A stretch of DNA of 64,000 bases from Aureobasidium sp. EXF-3400 (lineage: Eukaryota > Ascomycota > Dothideomycetes > Dothideales > Saccotheciaceae): assembly GCA_024195585.1 (NCBI GenBank), contig SWBL01000095.1, positions 62,001 through 126,000 on the forward strand. The letters are read 5' to 3'. Below, piece by piece: positions 44,826-54,819 of this stretch. The notes beneath the pieces were generated by a model. That model was given only the letters and a program-made list of their open reading frames with translations, did no database searches and was not told the origin of the DNA. Each line of letters starts with the position of its first letter. Within the stretch, counting starts at the first letter, position 1. The position numbers and the translations under genes were made by a program.

Positions 44826-45153
44826 CTGAACGATGAATGCGATAGTTCGTGGGAAGCAGACGCTACACCAGATGCTCGAGCGTGTCGGATTGTTGGCTAC
44901 ACGAGGCTGAAGTTGGGGCGGTATAGCCGTAAGCGCTTGTGGCGTTCATGCAGATTGCTGATCCGTCGCATGTGAGGGGCCTGATCGGCCTCAAAAATAC
45001 ACTCATGCCTCCCAAACTACTTTGATCAGCGTCGCACATCCCAGTACACTGAATTGGCTAGCACTATTGGCGTCATCCTGCCAGTTGCCTTGCAACGCAT
45101 TTCGAATGCTTGTCCATCCATCGTGCGTATAGTCTTTGTCAGTACTGCCAACA
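44826..45153. promoter_or_regulatory. Shared divergent promoter of HeLo-like and NLR genes
   Basis: A 328-bp gap separates the two start codons, so both genes probably share regulatory DNA. Such head-to-head pairing keeps receptor and executor linked in inheritance. Confidence 0.55.
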
Positions 45154-48084
45154 ATGTCGGACCATCCTCGGCCCATAGAGCAATGGATCGGAGATGTGAC
45201 TCTGGGCGACAATTCGACCGCAAATTTTGGCATCTTCAACCATCAAGTTGCTCAAGAACAGCGAAGTGCACAGCAAGCCTTGTTCTTTCGAGAGATGTAC
45301 AATCGACTGCATGAAATCTCAGGTGCATCCCCCGGCACTTGTTCTTGGATCCTCGAAAACCAAACTCTCAGGGATTGGCAGAATGCGCCATTCGGACTCC
45401 TTTGGCTCAAGGGCACGCCTGGTGTTGGCAAATCCACCATCATGAAATACCTGTGGAATCACTTTTCTCTGTATACTAGCTCGGGAACTAGCTCGGAACT
45501 ACGAATCACGGCATCTTTTTTCTGCCATGGCCGAGGAGTTGATGTTCAGAAATCTTCATCTGGTGTTTATCGCTCCTTGCTGCATCAGATCGTCCAGCAA
45601 GTGCCCTCGTTATCGGAAGATCTTGAGGAGAAGTTCCAGAATCATTGCAAACCACGAGGACCACATGGCTCTGCCTGGGATTGGACGGAGTCTGAGCTGA
45701 AGAGTCTCACACAGGACCATCTTCTTAGGTCTTGTTGTGATTCTGAACTGCTTATCCTTGTTGATGCTCTCGACGAGTGCGGAGAGGATAGCGGCCGGGA
45801 GCTCCTTGCTTTCTTCCGAGATCTCGTCACCGCTTCCGAAGCACAGAATGGCCGTGGATTTAAGATATGCGTTTCATCCAGACATTATCCACTTGTCCGA
45901 TCAGATGTGTTATACCAGATCATCGTGGATGGGAAGAACTTAGCAGATATCCGAACATACGTCGCTCGGAAGCTCGACTCTTACTGCAAAAGCGTTCAAA
46001 GATACGATGAATTGTTGTCTTCTATAGCTTCAAGAGCTGGAGAGAACTTCCAGTGGTGCGTTCTGGTGGTTGCAAGGGTTGTCCGATTCCTGGAAAGCAG
46101 GAAGCCTGTGGAACTTATATTGCAGGAAATCCAAGAAACACCTCAGGAACTATTTCAGTTGTATCGCCAGATTGTCCGGTCGTATTTAGACGATACGAGA
46201 GTCAATCTACGGGATAAAAAGCAGTTCTCTGATCTGTTCCAGTGGATGGCTCTTGCGAAACAGCCACTCACAGTCCCTCAGTTAAGATATGCTCTATGGG
46301 TCGATCATTCCGAACTATACGCCTTGCAACAGACACCGTACGTCGATCTGCATGAGGATGGTTCCCCTGGTCCAGATATTGAATACCTGTCTTGCGGACT
46401 CGTAAGAACGATCATGGCTAAAGGATCGGATTACTTCTTGGGGCCTCGCTATAGTCGTCCTGTGGTTGAGTTCATCCATCATTCAGTCCAGGAGTACTTT
46501 GTCAGCGGGCCGGGCATCCGAGAGCTCCGAGGTCCTGATCAAGCGACAACAGCCACACGCATGGCAGCACTCGAAATTGTAAGAACATGCGTCAAGTCTG
46601 TCCTTCTGTCTCAACCACAAGCAGAAGCTCATGCTCGACATCCGCTGCTCGCTTACGCTTTGGACTACATGTTCGACCATGCTCGAACAGCTGAAGAAGG
46701 ACAGCCAGCGCAGGACGATCTTCTGAAGATACTAAACTTTCCGCAAGATAATATTGTAACGAAGATGGCAGAGTTTGATTGTTCTAGGTGGTGGGAGGTG
46801 TACAACTTGAATCCAAGCCTCTTGCACATTGCGGCATATTTCGACATTCCCAATCTTGTCAGCTGCGTACTCGATCTGGCACCTGAAATGAGCATCAACG
46901 CTCGCAGTCCGATAGGAAGAACAGCACTACACGTTTCTGCAGCAAAGGGCAGTCGCAGCGTTATGGATAGACTTCTCGACATCAGTGAACCTTTCACATT
47001 GAAGTCGATGATACCTCGGCGGAGACGGGGATTGAGGGTTCTAGATTTGAACGTCCGCGACGATTTCATGAAACTTACACCAATGATGATAGCTGCTCGA
47101 GTCGGCCATGGCAGGATCGTGGAGCGACTTATTCAGACGCGAAGAGCAGACTTGAACGCAAAAGATCGTGATGGTGTCACGGCATTGCATTCGGCAATCA
47201 AGAATGGGCACATGGATACAGCCAAGGTCTTGTTGCGTAATGGAGCAAACACGCGGGCTAGAGACCGATATGGGGAAACTCCATTGTCACTTGCCTTAAC
47301 GCGAGCGTTGGGAAGACTCGATGCATTCCCAAGTTCCATGGCCATTTTCTGGTCTATTCTTCCTCAAGCCAGGCAAGACTTGTACTCGAGAAGATACTAC
47401 AACGAAAGTCAGTGGCTATTGCCCATACCTCCAGGTCCTGGACCTATTCCCAAACCATCGCCGTTGCAAGAGGGACTCTCAAGTGAAAGAGGCTACGAGT
47501 TCGCACAAGGTCTGCTTGATCGTGGTTTTGACCCTCACACCCCAGACGAATATGGTTGTGTCTGGTTCTTATATCTTAGCGGTAAAGCAAATTCTACGGT
47601 TCTGGATTTACTAAAAGCGCTTCCCGGAGCTAACATAAACTTCAAAGATAGAGATGGCCGAACACTTCTCGCGCGACTAGCGTCCTATCCGTATATTCCT
47701 AACTGGCTGTTTTATGATGTCCTCGAGATCCCTGAAGTGGATTTCCAGACGAGGGACAAGTACGGGAAGACTCTATTAATCATTGCAGCTGAAGAAGGTT
47801 CTTTTGAGGTGTTCAAATTCCTGCTGGCAGATTGCAGATCTGATCCCCAAGCAGTAGACCGGAAAAAGTTGTGTGCGCTAGACTACGCGAGAAAACGGAG
47901 AGATGCTGCTCGGGAAAAACTCACTGTAGCAGAAGCTAAGAAGCTGCGTGAAGAAGGCTTCTACCGCGATCAGTTGAATGAAGCGTCCAGAATTGTCGAG
48001 TTACTGGATGAATACTCCTATCTTGGACGAAGGTCTATCCATTCGCGGCAACTTGCGGCAAGCTCTCGTGGGATTCAACCCTGA
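45154..48084 (+). CDS. NACHT-ankyrin NLR with N-terminal amyloid-like motif
   Basis: Intronless 976-aa NOD-like receptor (STAND ATPase), a probable sensor of non-self or pathogen cues. The first ATG in frame is 45154; the frame is also open upstream. Residues 12-30 (IGDVTLGDNSTANFGIFNH) form a single copy of the motif found twice in the neighbouring HeLo-like protein. The NACHT domain follows, with Walker A GTPGVGKST (87-95) and Walker B LLILVDALDE (199-208). Ankyrin repeats occupy the C-terminal half (GRTALHVSAAKG, DGVTALHSAIKNGHMDTAKV, YGETPLSLAL, YGKTLLIIAAEEGSFEVFKF). No effector domain of its own is present, so it should act through the partner. Ligand-driven oligomerisation would template the partner's amyloid fold (inference by analogy with NWD2 of Podospora). 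Confidence 0.9.
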   Translation: MSDHPRPIEQWIGDVTLGDNSTANFGIFNHQVAQEQRSAQQALFFREMYNRLHEISGASPGTCSWILENQTLRDWQNAPFGLLWLKGTPGVGKSTIMKYLWNHFSLYTSSGTSSELRITASFFCHGRGVDVQKSSSGVYRSLLHQIVQQVPSLSEDLEEKFQNHCKPRGPHGSAWDWTESELKSLTQDHLLRSCCDSELLILVDALDECGEDSGRELLAFFRDLVTASEAQNGRGFKICVSSRHYPLVRSDVLYQIIVDGKNLADIRTYVARKLDSYCKSVQRYDELLSSIASRAGENFQWCVLVVARVVRFLESRKPVELILQEIQETPQELFQLYRQIVRSYLDDTRVNLRDKKQFSDLFQWMALAKQPLTVPQLRYALWVDHSELYALQQTPYVDLHEDGSPGPDIEYLSCGLVRTIMAKGSDYFLGPRYSRPVVEFIHHSVQEYFVSGPGIRELRGPDQATTATRMAALEIVRTCVKSVLLSQPQAEAHARHPLLAYALDYMFDHARTAEEGQPAQDDLLKILNFPQDNIVTKMAEFDCSRWWEVYNLNPSLLHIAAYFDIPNLVSCVLDLAPEMSINARSPIGRTALHVSAAKGSRSVMDRLLDISEPFTLKSMIPRRRRGLRVLDLNVRDDFMKLTPMMIAARVGHGRIVERLIQTRRADLNAKDRDGVTALHSAIKNGHMDTAKVLLRNGANTRARDRYGETPLSLALTRALGRLDAFPSSMAIFWSILPQARQDLYSRRYYNESQWLLPIPPGPGPIPKPSPLQEGLSSERGYEFAQGLLDRGFDPHTPDEYGCVWFLYLSGKANSTVLDLLKALPGANINFKDRDGRTLLARLASYPYIPNWLFYDVLEIPEVDFQTRDKYGKTLLIIAAEEGSFEVFKFLLADCRSDPQAVDRKKLCALDYARKRRDAAREKLTVAEAKKLREEGFYRDQLNEASRIVELLDEYSYLGRRSIHSRQLAASSRGIQP
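45187..45243 (+). other. Receptor copy of the shared amyloid motif
   Basis: Codes for NLR residues 12-30, placed before the NACHT domain as in NWD2-type receptors. Six positions (I, G, V, G, I, N) are identical in all three copies. Confidence 0.65.
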
Positions 48085-48135
48085 GACCTCTCCATTCTTT
48101 TGTTCTTCGCACTCGGACACCGAACCTTGGCACAA

Positions 48136-49711
48136 TTACAGCCTAAGTTTCTTCCACTTCCACAAAGCGCCCCAACCACCAAACACTGATGCGAGCCCTG
48201 TGAATACGATGAGCGGACCATAGCTTGACTGGACTCCGAACCCACTACCAACAATTCCGCCATATTTCTCAGTGCCAGCTTTCAGTAATGGTACACCAAC
48301 CAACCCTCCAGCAACATAACCGATGCCTCTGGCGCCATTCAGCAAGCCATAAACCATACCTGAATCGATTGCCTCGTTTGATTGTCTCGCTTCACTCTCG
48401 AGATCATTCATCAAGCCTCCCCACGTCGCACTATATCCTCCGGCGAAGAAGCCAAAAGTGATGGAAAAGAGAACCAGCGTTGCCAGGTTACCTTGAGTGG
48501 TCAAACCCCAGAGAAGGAAAGCGCTCAATGCCGAGCTCAAGCCAGAAATACAGGTGACAGTTGTGGCTGAGAGTGTGAAATGCTTGTTCTCACTCAAGTA
48601 GCCAAAGAATGAGGATGAAGCAATGCCAGGAATGTTGAATAGTGTGAGCAAGAGCGTTGCAGAAGTCTGAGAGAGCTTGGCGACTTCGCTGGCGTAGGTG
48701 TTGAGGTATGTTTGTGGTATTCCGTAACCGGCGGATTGTAGGATGATGGCTACGCAGTAGATGTAGATGGTTCGATGATGCAGGAAGTGCCAGGGGATTT
48801 TGCGGGTTCTGGGCGTGTCTGTTGTTCTTGCGTCTTGCTCGGCGTCAACTCCTTCGCTCGCTTCTTGTGTTGCTACAGCCAAAGCTGAGGGGTGTGTTGG
48901 AACCAGAAGAATTGTGAATACACTTGTACCAGCGACCAAGACTGCCCAGATCCTGAGCGTGAAGCGAAAACCATGCTGATCCAGAAGCCCGGAGAACAGA
49001 AAAGGACACACTGAACCAACAATATTCTTGCAGGATAGCGTAATCCCATAGGCCAACGCTCGATGACTCGTCTTGTACCACTCACCTAAAGACAAAGTCA
49101 TAGGACTGAAAACCAGAGCCGATCCAAACGCAGCAAAGACGCCTTGCGTAAACACCAGATGCCAGACATTGGTGCTGAAGCTCGACAACAAGTAACTCAC
49201 ACAGGCAATGACAGTACCCAGCAAAGCAGCAGTCTGACGATATCGAGCCCATCGCTTGGTGAAAAGGGCAAAGAGAAAAGGCATGGAGAGGTACATGACT
49301 CCATTGGAAGTCATACCGATTATACCGGTCAAGTCATGGCTTCCTTGTAAAGTCCAGTGTTTGAGGTAGTATTCTTGGAAGATACCGTAGCTCATTGCAA
49401 AGCCTGGAGTATGCTGATGTTAGGCTATGCGCAAGATGTGGATTTTTTGCGAGATACTACAATTGGGCCTAGGCAGTGTTGAGATAACTGTGGGAGAAAG
49501 ACTTACCCCATATAGGAAGTTGCAAAACGGCGGACCCAAGAAGGACGCATGCCATCTTTCTGCTTGAGCCAACTCGTCTGCGTGGACTATGTTCGGTGCT
49601 AGTCAAGCTTTCATCGTGGTCAATGACTTGGAACTCTGTTTCAAGTCGTGAAGCTGAGCTCGGCTGAGCTTGGAGCTCAATCGCTTGACCAGGACCTTCG
49701 CTTTTTGCCAT
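48136..49711 (-). CDS. MFS transporter, monocarboxylate-transporter-like
   Basis: Membrane transporter of 490 aa from ATG 49711. Exons are 49507-49711 and 48136-49403, separated by a 103-bp intron that joins LPIWG to FAMSYGIFQEYY in frame, the typical first-helix region of fungal MCT-like MFS proteins. About 12 helices are visible. The cytosolic N-terminus is polar (SPRRRVGSSRK). A further in-frame ATG lies at 49780, but a TATATA element at about 49803-49810 would put transcription start close to it, so I prefer 49711. Substrate unknown; relatives move monocarboxylates, riboflavin or secondary metabolites. Its end is 51 bp from the end of the convergent NLR gene. Confidence 0.82.
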
Positions 49712-49780
49712 GATTGGTGTCGAGCGTGAAGCATTCAACTTGCTAGTCTTTCCATGTGATGAATGTGCAAAGAATAACAT

Positions 49781-50178
49781 GGAAGGTCATGCGACATAAG
49801 TATGGTATATATCCGATGACTCAGTGATATGTACATGAGGGGTTCTGACCAATGAGCGTTTGTGGGATTCCCGATCTTGAACCTACGCAACTTACATCTA
49901 CGATCTTTCTTTCATCGCTCGACGGCAACTCTAGAGGTGCGATGGATGTGCTCAAGTGCATATACCTAGATTGAAGGCTCGAAGTTCGAACGAGATGCTC
50001 GACCTCGTCCAGTAGGATGGTTTAAGCTAAACGATGGACATATAGCAAAAGAGGTAGGAGGCAAGAAGAGCCCTTTCTCCCACATCTTTCTCTTATGACA
50101 ATAACACAATTCATATCTTTAGAATTATTCATTTGATGTCATATTCATATTCATAACAAACATAACCATCATCCTTCT
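49781..50178. other. Intergenic
   Basis: About 400 bp between two minus-strand genes. It contains the TATATA element of the MFS gene and an AT-rich 3' region of the small repeat protein gene. Confidence 0.4.
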
Positions 50179-50552
50179 TTACAGACCAAGATGGTTAGGG
50201 TTACCTCCACTAGCAGGAGCACCACCACCACTTGAACTTCCTCCGGTAGCGCTCTTAGCACTATCTCCAAGTCCTATTTCTTGCCATCAGCTGCTGACTC
50301 TTTTCCACTGGAAACTCTTTGACATACCCTTGGTGGTGTCACCAACACCCTTGGTAGCAGAGTTGACGGTATCGCTAGCGCCCTTTCCAACGCCTTGGAC
50401 GGTGTTGCCGACGGTATCGGTGAGGCCTTTGCCGGTCTTGCCTACTGTGTCTGTGAGACCGCCGAGAGCACCTTTTTTCGCGTTGGATTAGCTGTTTGTG
50501 ACAGAATGGGAGGGCTACCAGAGCAGGAGGTGGATACCTTTGTTGTCAGACA
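50179..50552 (-). CDS. Small LEA/CsbD-like 11-mer repeat protein
   Basis: An 84-aa protein hidden by two introns. Exons are 50537-50552, 50328-50471 and 50179-50273 (introns 65 and 54 bp, both GT-AG, all joined in frame). The start is MSDNKGALG. The body is built of 11-residue units: GLTDTVGKTGK, GLTDTVGNTVQ, GVGKGASDTVN, SATKGVGDTTK and a partial GLGDSAKS. A Gly/Ser-rich tail ends GGNPNHLGL. Such hydrophilic 11-mer repeats are seen in group-3 LEA and CsbD-like stress proteins that form amphipathic helices on drying or at membranes. Function is inferred from composition. A TATATATATA box lies about 90 bp upstream, with a (GCAG)n tract beyond it. Confidence 0.75.
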
Positions 50553-51229
50553 TGATTGCTTGGGTATAAGATAAAACAAGATTGAGGGAAATTGTGTAAA
50601 GTGGAAGGACAGAGCCTGGAAGAAAGAGTAGATGGTGGTATATATATATGCTAGTACTTGCACGAGAGAGATGAGGTGCAGGCAGGCAGGCAGGCAGGCA
50701 GGCAGGCTGAAATATGCCGGACACACGTCACTTCAGACAGGGATGTTTGCTCCTCAATGATCTACGCGGCATGGCATACTCGCAGTGCATGTTCCTGGCA
50801 GGTACTACATCCAGTAATCTCCAGCCACACTTTACTTCCCATCGATCCAATCAATAGCCACGGCGGTGGCCGGAAACAAGTCCATGCTGCACGCAACAGA
50901 CTCTAGACTTCTCGTCAATTGAACAGAGCACAGCTGGACCTCCGGTAGCTCGATGTCACGAACGTGTCACTTCGCGGCAGAGATACTGACGCCTTTGCTC
51001 GAAAACAAGGAAACAGATGAGGGGAAGGTTGGAGCTCTCCTCCCGCACGACGTCAATTCAGGGAAAGGTGGGGTATGGCATGTCAGGAACACGACGCTCT
51101 CGTCATTGTGCACAACAACCATCTGTAAGAATATCAATGTGCATAGTATTATGTATATAGAAATAGCCAAAAATCAAACTACTTGTGAACTGTCAAGCCT
51201 CCCAGAGTATTGAAAATATGGCTGGCAAA
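50553..51229. other. Promoter of small repeat protein; 3' region of phosphatase
   Basis: Holds TATA-like TATATATATA at 50639-50649 and the (GCAG)n microsatellite. The remainder shows no gene. Confidence 0.45.
50678..50707 (+). repeat. (GCAG)n microsatellite
   Basis: Seven and a half perfect GCAG units, 125-155 bp upstream of the small repeat protein start. Copy number probably varies between strains. Confidence 0.9.
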
Positions 51230-53163
51230 TTAACAAGCCCAGTTCTTATGCACCCACTCGCTAAGCACATCCGTGAAACTCATGCCATCGAATGTGGTCT
51301 CTACATCCTCAACTCCATAGCTTTCACCCAGGAACCTCAAGGCTAGAAGAATCCAGCGCTCGATGAACTCATTGTATACAATATCCACAGTTTCGAGATC
51401 TTTCTTGTCGGATGGCAGATTCACTTCTGCTTGAATGCAGTTGGGAACATCGTAGAAGCGGATGGGAGCGTGGATTGTGTCGTCGCCGTCTTTGCCTGCA
51501 TCGTCGATTGTTGTGTAGCCCGGCACGAGAGGAGTGTCATGTTTTCCACGTCCAGCGGCTTTCAAGACTTCTTGCCCAAATTCACGTTGGAGGGTTTCGT
51601 CAAGGGTTGTATCGTCTTCGATCTCTTGTTGGGTCCAGCTTGTGACGGGTGGTTTTGGCGGTGCGAGTTCCCAGAGATTGCGAGGAGTGAATTTGCCTAG
51701 GTCTCTGTGGACGGCGCTCATGACCATCATTTCTGATAGGAGGATCTTGCCCTCGTTGTTGAGCAATTGCAGCAATTGCCTTGCTGCTTTGTAAGGCACG
51801 TTCTTCAGTCTGTGAAAGCCGCTTGTGAATGGCGAGACAAGGAATGTGGTATCAATGGTGAAGGGCCCTTCAAAGATGTCGAAACGCATAGCACCAGTGT
51901 TGGTGATGACGAGTTGAGGTGACTTGGTCGCGTTCCGAGCAGTATCAGGCAGGACTTCGTTCTCAAGCCAAGTCAAGATATTCGAGTCTGAAGGATAGGG
52001 AGCTCTGTTAAGCCAGTAGTCTCTAGGAGCACAGCCATATGTATGATCGAGATTCAGATGTTTTCTGGCAGCTGAGATAGATGCAGATACATTGCGTCCA
52101 GCTTCGGTAGGGAAGGTAGTTTCGTTCTTGCCAGAGTGGCGATGCAGTGAGTAGAGGTTGTTGTCGATGTAGCGACGCTTGAACTCGGGAGTCGCAGCGA
52201 CTTCAGAACTGTTCTTGTGGTGGTCGAGACCAGAAATGGACATGAAGCCAAGGGTTTCCATGTAACGACCACTTTCGAGACCGTAGGAAATCTTGTCGAA
52301 CTTGTGGTAATCCCTGATATGGGTGTGTCCACCGAAGAAAGCGATTGGAGTATCCCATGCTACGCTGCGGATAGCTTTGTAAATGGCATCAAACTCGTGC
52401 GAATCGGAGACAGGTACATGTCCAGCGACGACGAAAAGGTCAACATCCTTTTCGCGAATAGCATCTTGGAACCACTTCTCCTTGATAGTGTCTTCTACTC
52501 GCTGAACGACGGTGTTGTTGGCGTTACCCTGAAAGTTGAATAGGAAGCCAAAGGCCATGATCCTGATACCTTGATTCTTGGTGGTGAACTTTCTGTACCT
52601 CTGTGCAAGAGGTTGCAATTTCCCGGTATCCGGGTTGTAGATGTCTAGATTGGAAGCAATGTAGGCCTCCTTGAAGTTGGGTACGGTGTAATAATACTCA
52701 TTGTCAGACGAGTTCTTCTTATAGAGTTCGTGGTTGCCCGAGGTGATGATGTCTATGTTTTGGTGTTTGAAGATGTCAAACGTGTATTGTCCCTTGGGGT
52801 TTGATGCATCATAAAGACCATTGCCTTCTACTCGGTCGCCCGTGTCTACGAGCAGAAGATCACTGCCATCGTTATCGGCTTTCTGGCGGAGATGATGAGC
52901 AAAAGAGATGTAATCGCCCCAGTCAGCAGAATACTGAGGCCTAAATTGTCATGTCAGGCAAGTTTTCCATGAGTACAAGCACAACAGACTCACTCCTGCA
53001 GGTGGCCGCCATGCCAACCATGTGTATCTGTTGTCGCCAAGAAGTTCAATTGACCCCAAGGCAATTCTCGCAAAGGAGCTTTGACTGGCTCAGGAGCCGA
53101 AGGTTGGGCAGCAAGCACCGCTGGAGCCAGGGCTATAGAAAGCCAAAAGTTGTCGAATATCAT
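51230..53163 (-). CDS. Secreted calcineurin-like metallophosphatase (5'-nucleotidase/UshA type)
   Basis: A 626-aa secreted or vacuolar phosphoesterase. Exons are 52994-53163 and 51230-52940, with a 53-bp intron splitting a Glu codon. Residues 1-18 form a signal peptide (MIFDNFWLSIALAPAVLA). The metal-binding motifs are in order: TTDTHGWHGG (Asp, His), VDTGDRVEGNG, TSGNHELY, VVAGHVPVSD and FGGHTHIRDYH. The C-terminal half resembles the 5'-nucleotidase substrate domain (VITNTGAMRFDIFEGPF). The family includes yeast YHR202W-like proteins, whose substrates are poorly defined; nucleotide or phosphate scavenging is plausible. An upstream in-frame ATG at 53193 would bury the signal peptide, so 53163 is chosen. 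Confidence 0.87.
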
Positions 53164-53375
53164 TGTTTTTGTCGCGGTTAATGAGAGATACACAACGGGC
53201 CATTCGGGTGGTTTTTGGTCGCGTCGCTGCCAAGCACGTCATGCGTTGCTGCGCGAGTCAGACACTGAAAGCTCGGACGTTTCTGAATGGCGGACCTCGA
53301 CTTTCGTCAGAGGCCGAAACAGTTTCGCAAGCTGCAGTCTTATCTTCTCACAATAGCAATTGTCCACCCAACACG

Positions 53376-54318
53376 ATGCATTCACGATCGCCTTCGCCGA
53401 GACGTGATGCTGCATCTCGCAGTCCGTACTCTAGAGCTTCGCGCTCGCCGTCGCGCACACCCCGCCGCTCAATCTCTCCTCGACCATCACCTAGCCCGCA
53501 ACGCCGCAGCAGATCTCGCACACGCACACGCAGTCCCGCTCACTCGCGCAGTCGCAGCCGTTCCCATCGCGCTCGTAGCACATCTCGAGGCCGCGACCGC
53601 AGTCCCACGCCTCCAATGCCTCGAAGCTCAAAAGTGAGTTAATGCTTCGCTGCTCTGTACGTTTCACAGCAAGCTAACATACTCTACACAGATTGTGATT
53701 GAGAAGTTGACGAAAAACGTCACACCCGCCCACCTGAACGAAATTTTCAGCACATATGGCGCTATTGCCGATCTCGACATGCCATTAAACAAATCCTTCA
53801 ACACAAATCGCGGAACCGCATACGTTCTATACACAACACCAGAGGCCGCCGAGCGTGCGATAGCACACATGCACGAAGGCCAATTGGACGGCGCGAAAAT
53901 CGGCGTTAGCATCGTGTTACCGCGTCGCAGATTCAGCAGATCTCCACCCGCAAGACGTCCACCACCAAACCGCTTCGGAGAGCCACACAGATACAGGGAT
54001 ATGGCCGTTGCAGCAGCAGGAGGAAGAGGTGGAGGTGGCAGGGGAGGGAGAAGACGAGGCGATGATGGAGATACCTATCGTCCCGGTCCTGCAAGAGATG
54101 CACCACCCAGAAACAGGAGTCGTAGCCCGAGAAGCAGGAGCCCGAGCCGCAGGAGCCTGAGCAAAAGTCGCAGTAGAAGTTTGACGCGCAGCCCTCCACC
54201 CAGGAGAAGAGGAGGAAGCCCTAGAGGAGGAGGTAGAGGTGGCGGTAGACGCAGGAGCCCGAGTTACAGCAGTTACGGCTCGCGCAGCAGAAGCAGAAGC
54301 AGAGACCGCAGACGATGA
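53376..54318 (+). CDS. RNPS1-like SR protein (RRM between RS domains)
   Basis: Nuclear RNA-binding protein of 294 aa, like RNPS1 of the exon-junction/ASAP complex, linking splicing with mRNA quality control. Exons are 53376-53633 and 53692-54318 (58-bp intron, phase 0). Residues 1-85 are an Arg/Ser-rich region. A single RRM at about 87-165 has IVIEKLTKNVTPAHLNEIF (RNP2 side) and GTAYVLYTTPEAAERAI (RNP1 region). Then follow RGG-type glycine-arginine stretches and a long C-terminal RS domain ending RSRSRDRRR. The start codon is the first ATG of the frame and lies 213 bp from the divergent phosphatase start. Confidence 0.87.
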
Positions 54319-54819
54319 ACACTCCACTTGACCGCAACGAATCAGTTGCTTCGCAGGAACGCTTGGAAAACATGGACCAGCCGCAGTTTCGATACACACC
54401 GGACCTTCCGAGTCAAATGATCCAGCAGTGTCGCGACCAGGTGCTCGTATTGGCATTTGGTGGGATCTCACTGTCCTCGGCTATAGAAGTCATCAGAGGC
54501 ACATTAGAGGCCAAAAGCAAGATCAGAGACGAGGCAAGTGGAGTCAAAGAGCACAAAGCATCACGACATCACTCGGCCCAAACATTCCGTACCAAAGGCA
54601 TTGCAGGATGAACTAGATGCACGAATCAAGACTAGAGCCCACTGCTGCTAATTGCAATGTCAAAAGGACACATGCTGACCAAGGTTATAGAAAAAATTAG
54701 ATGAAAAAATGCTATCGAATAAACTACAAGAAAAACATCCGTCCTATGCATACCTATATGTAACCATGCCCAAACCCCCATCCATAACGCCAGCACAAAA
54801 TCAAAGTCATAGTGTGAGC

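Noticed and set aside
45136..45153. Upstream TTG start for the NLR
   Set aside because: Non-ATG start is not needed; ATG 45154 keeps the whole amyloid-like motif.
49712..49780. Longer N-terminus of the MFS transporter from ATG 49780
   Set aside because: A TATATA element lies only about 25-30 bp upstream, making that ATG likely at or before the transcription start; not excluded.
53917..54471. 184-codon minus-strand frame
   Set aside because: Antisense to the RS and Gly-rich repeats of the RNPS1-like gene.
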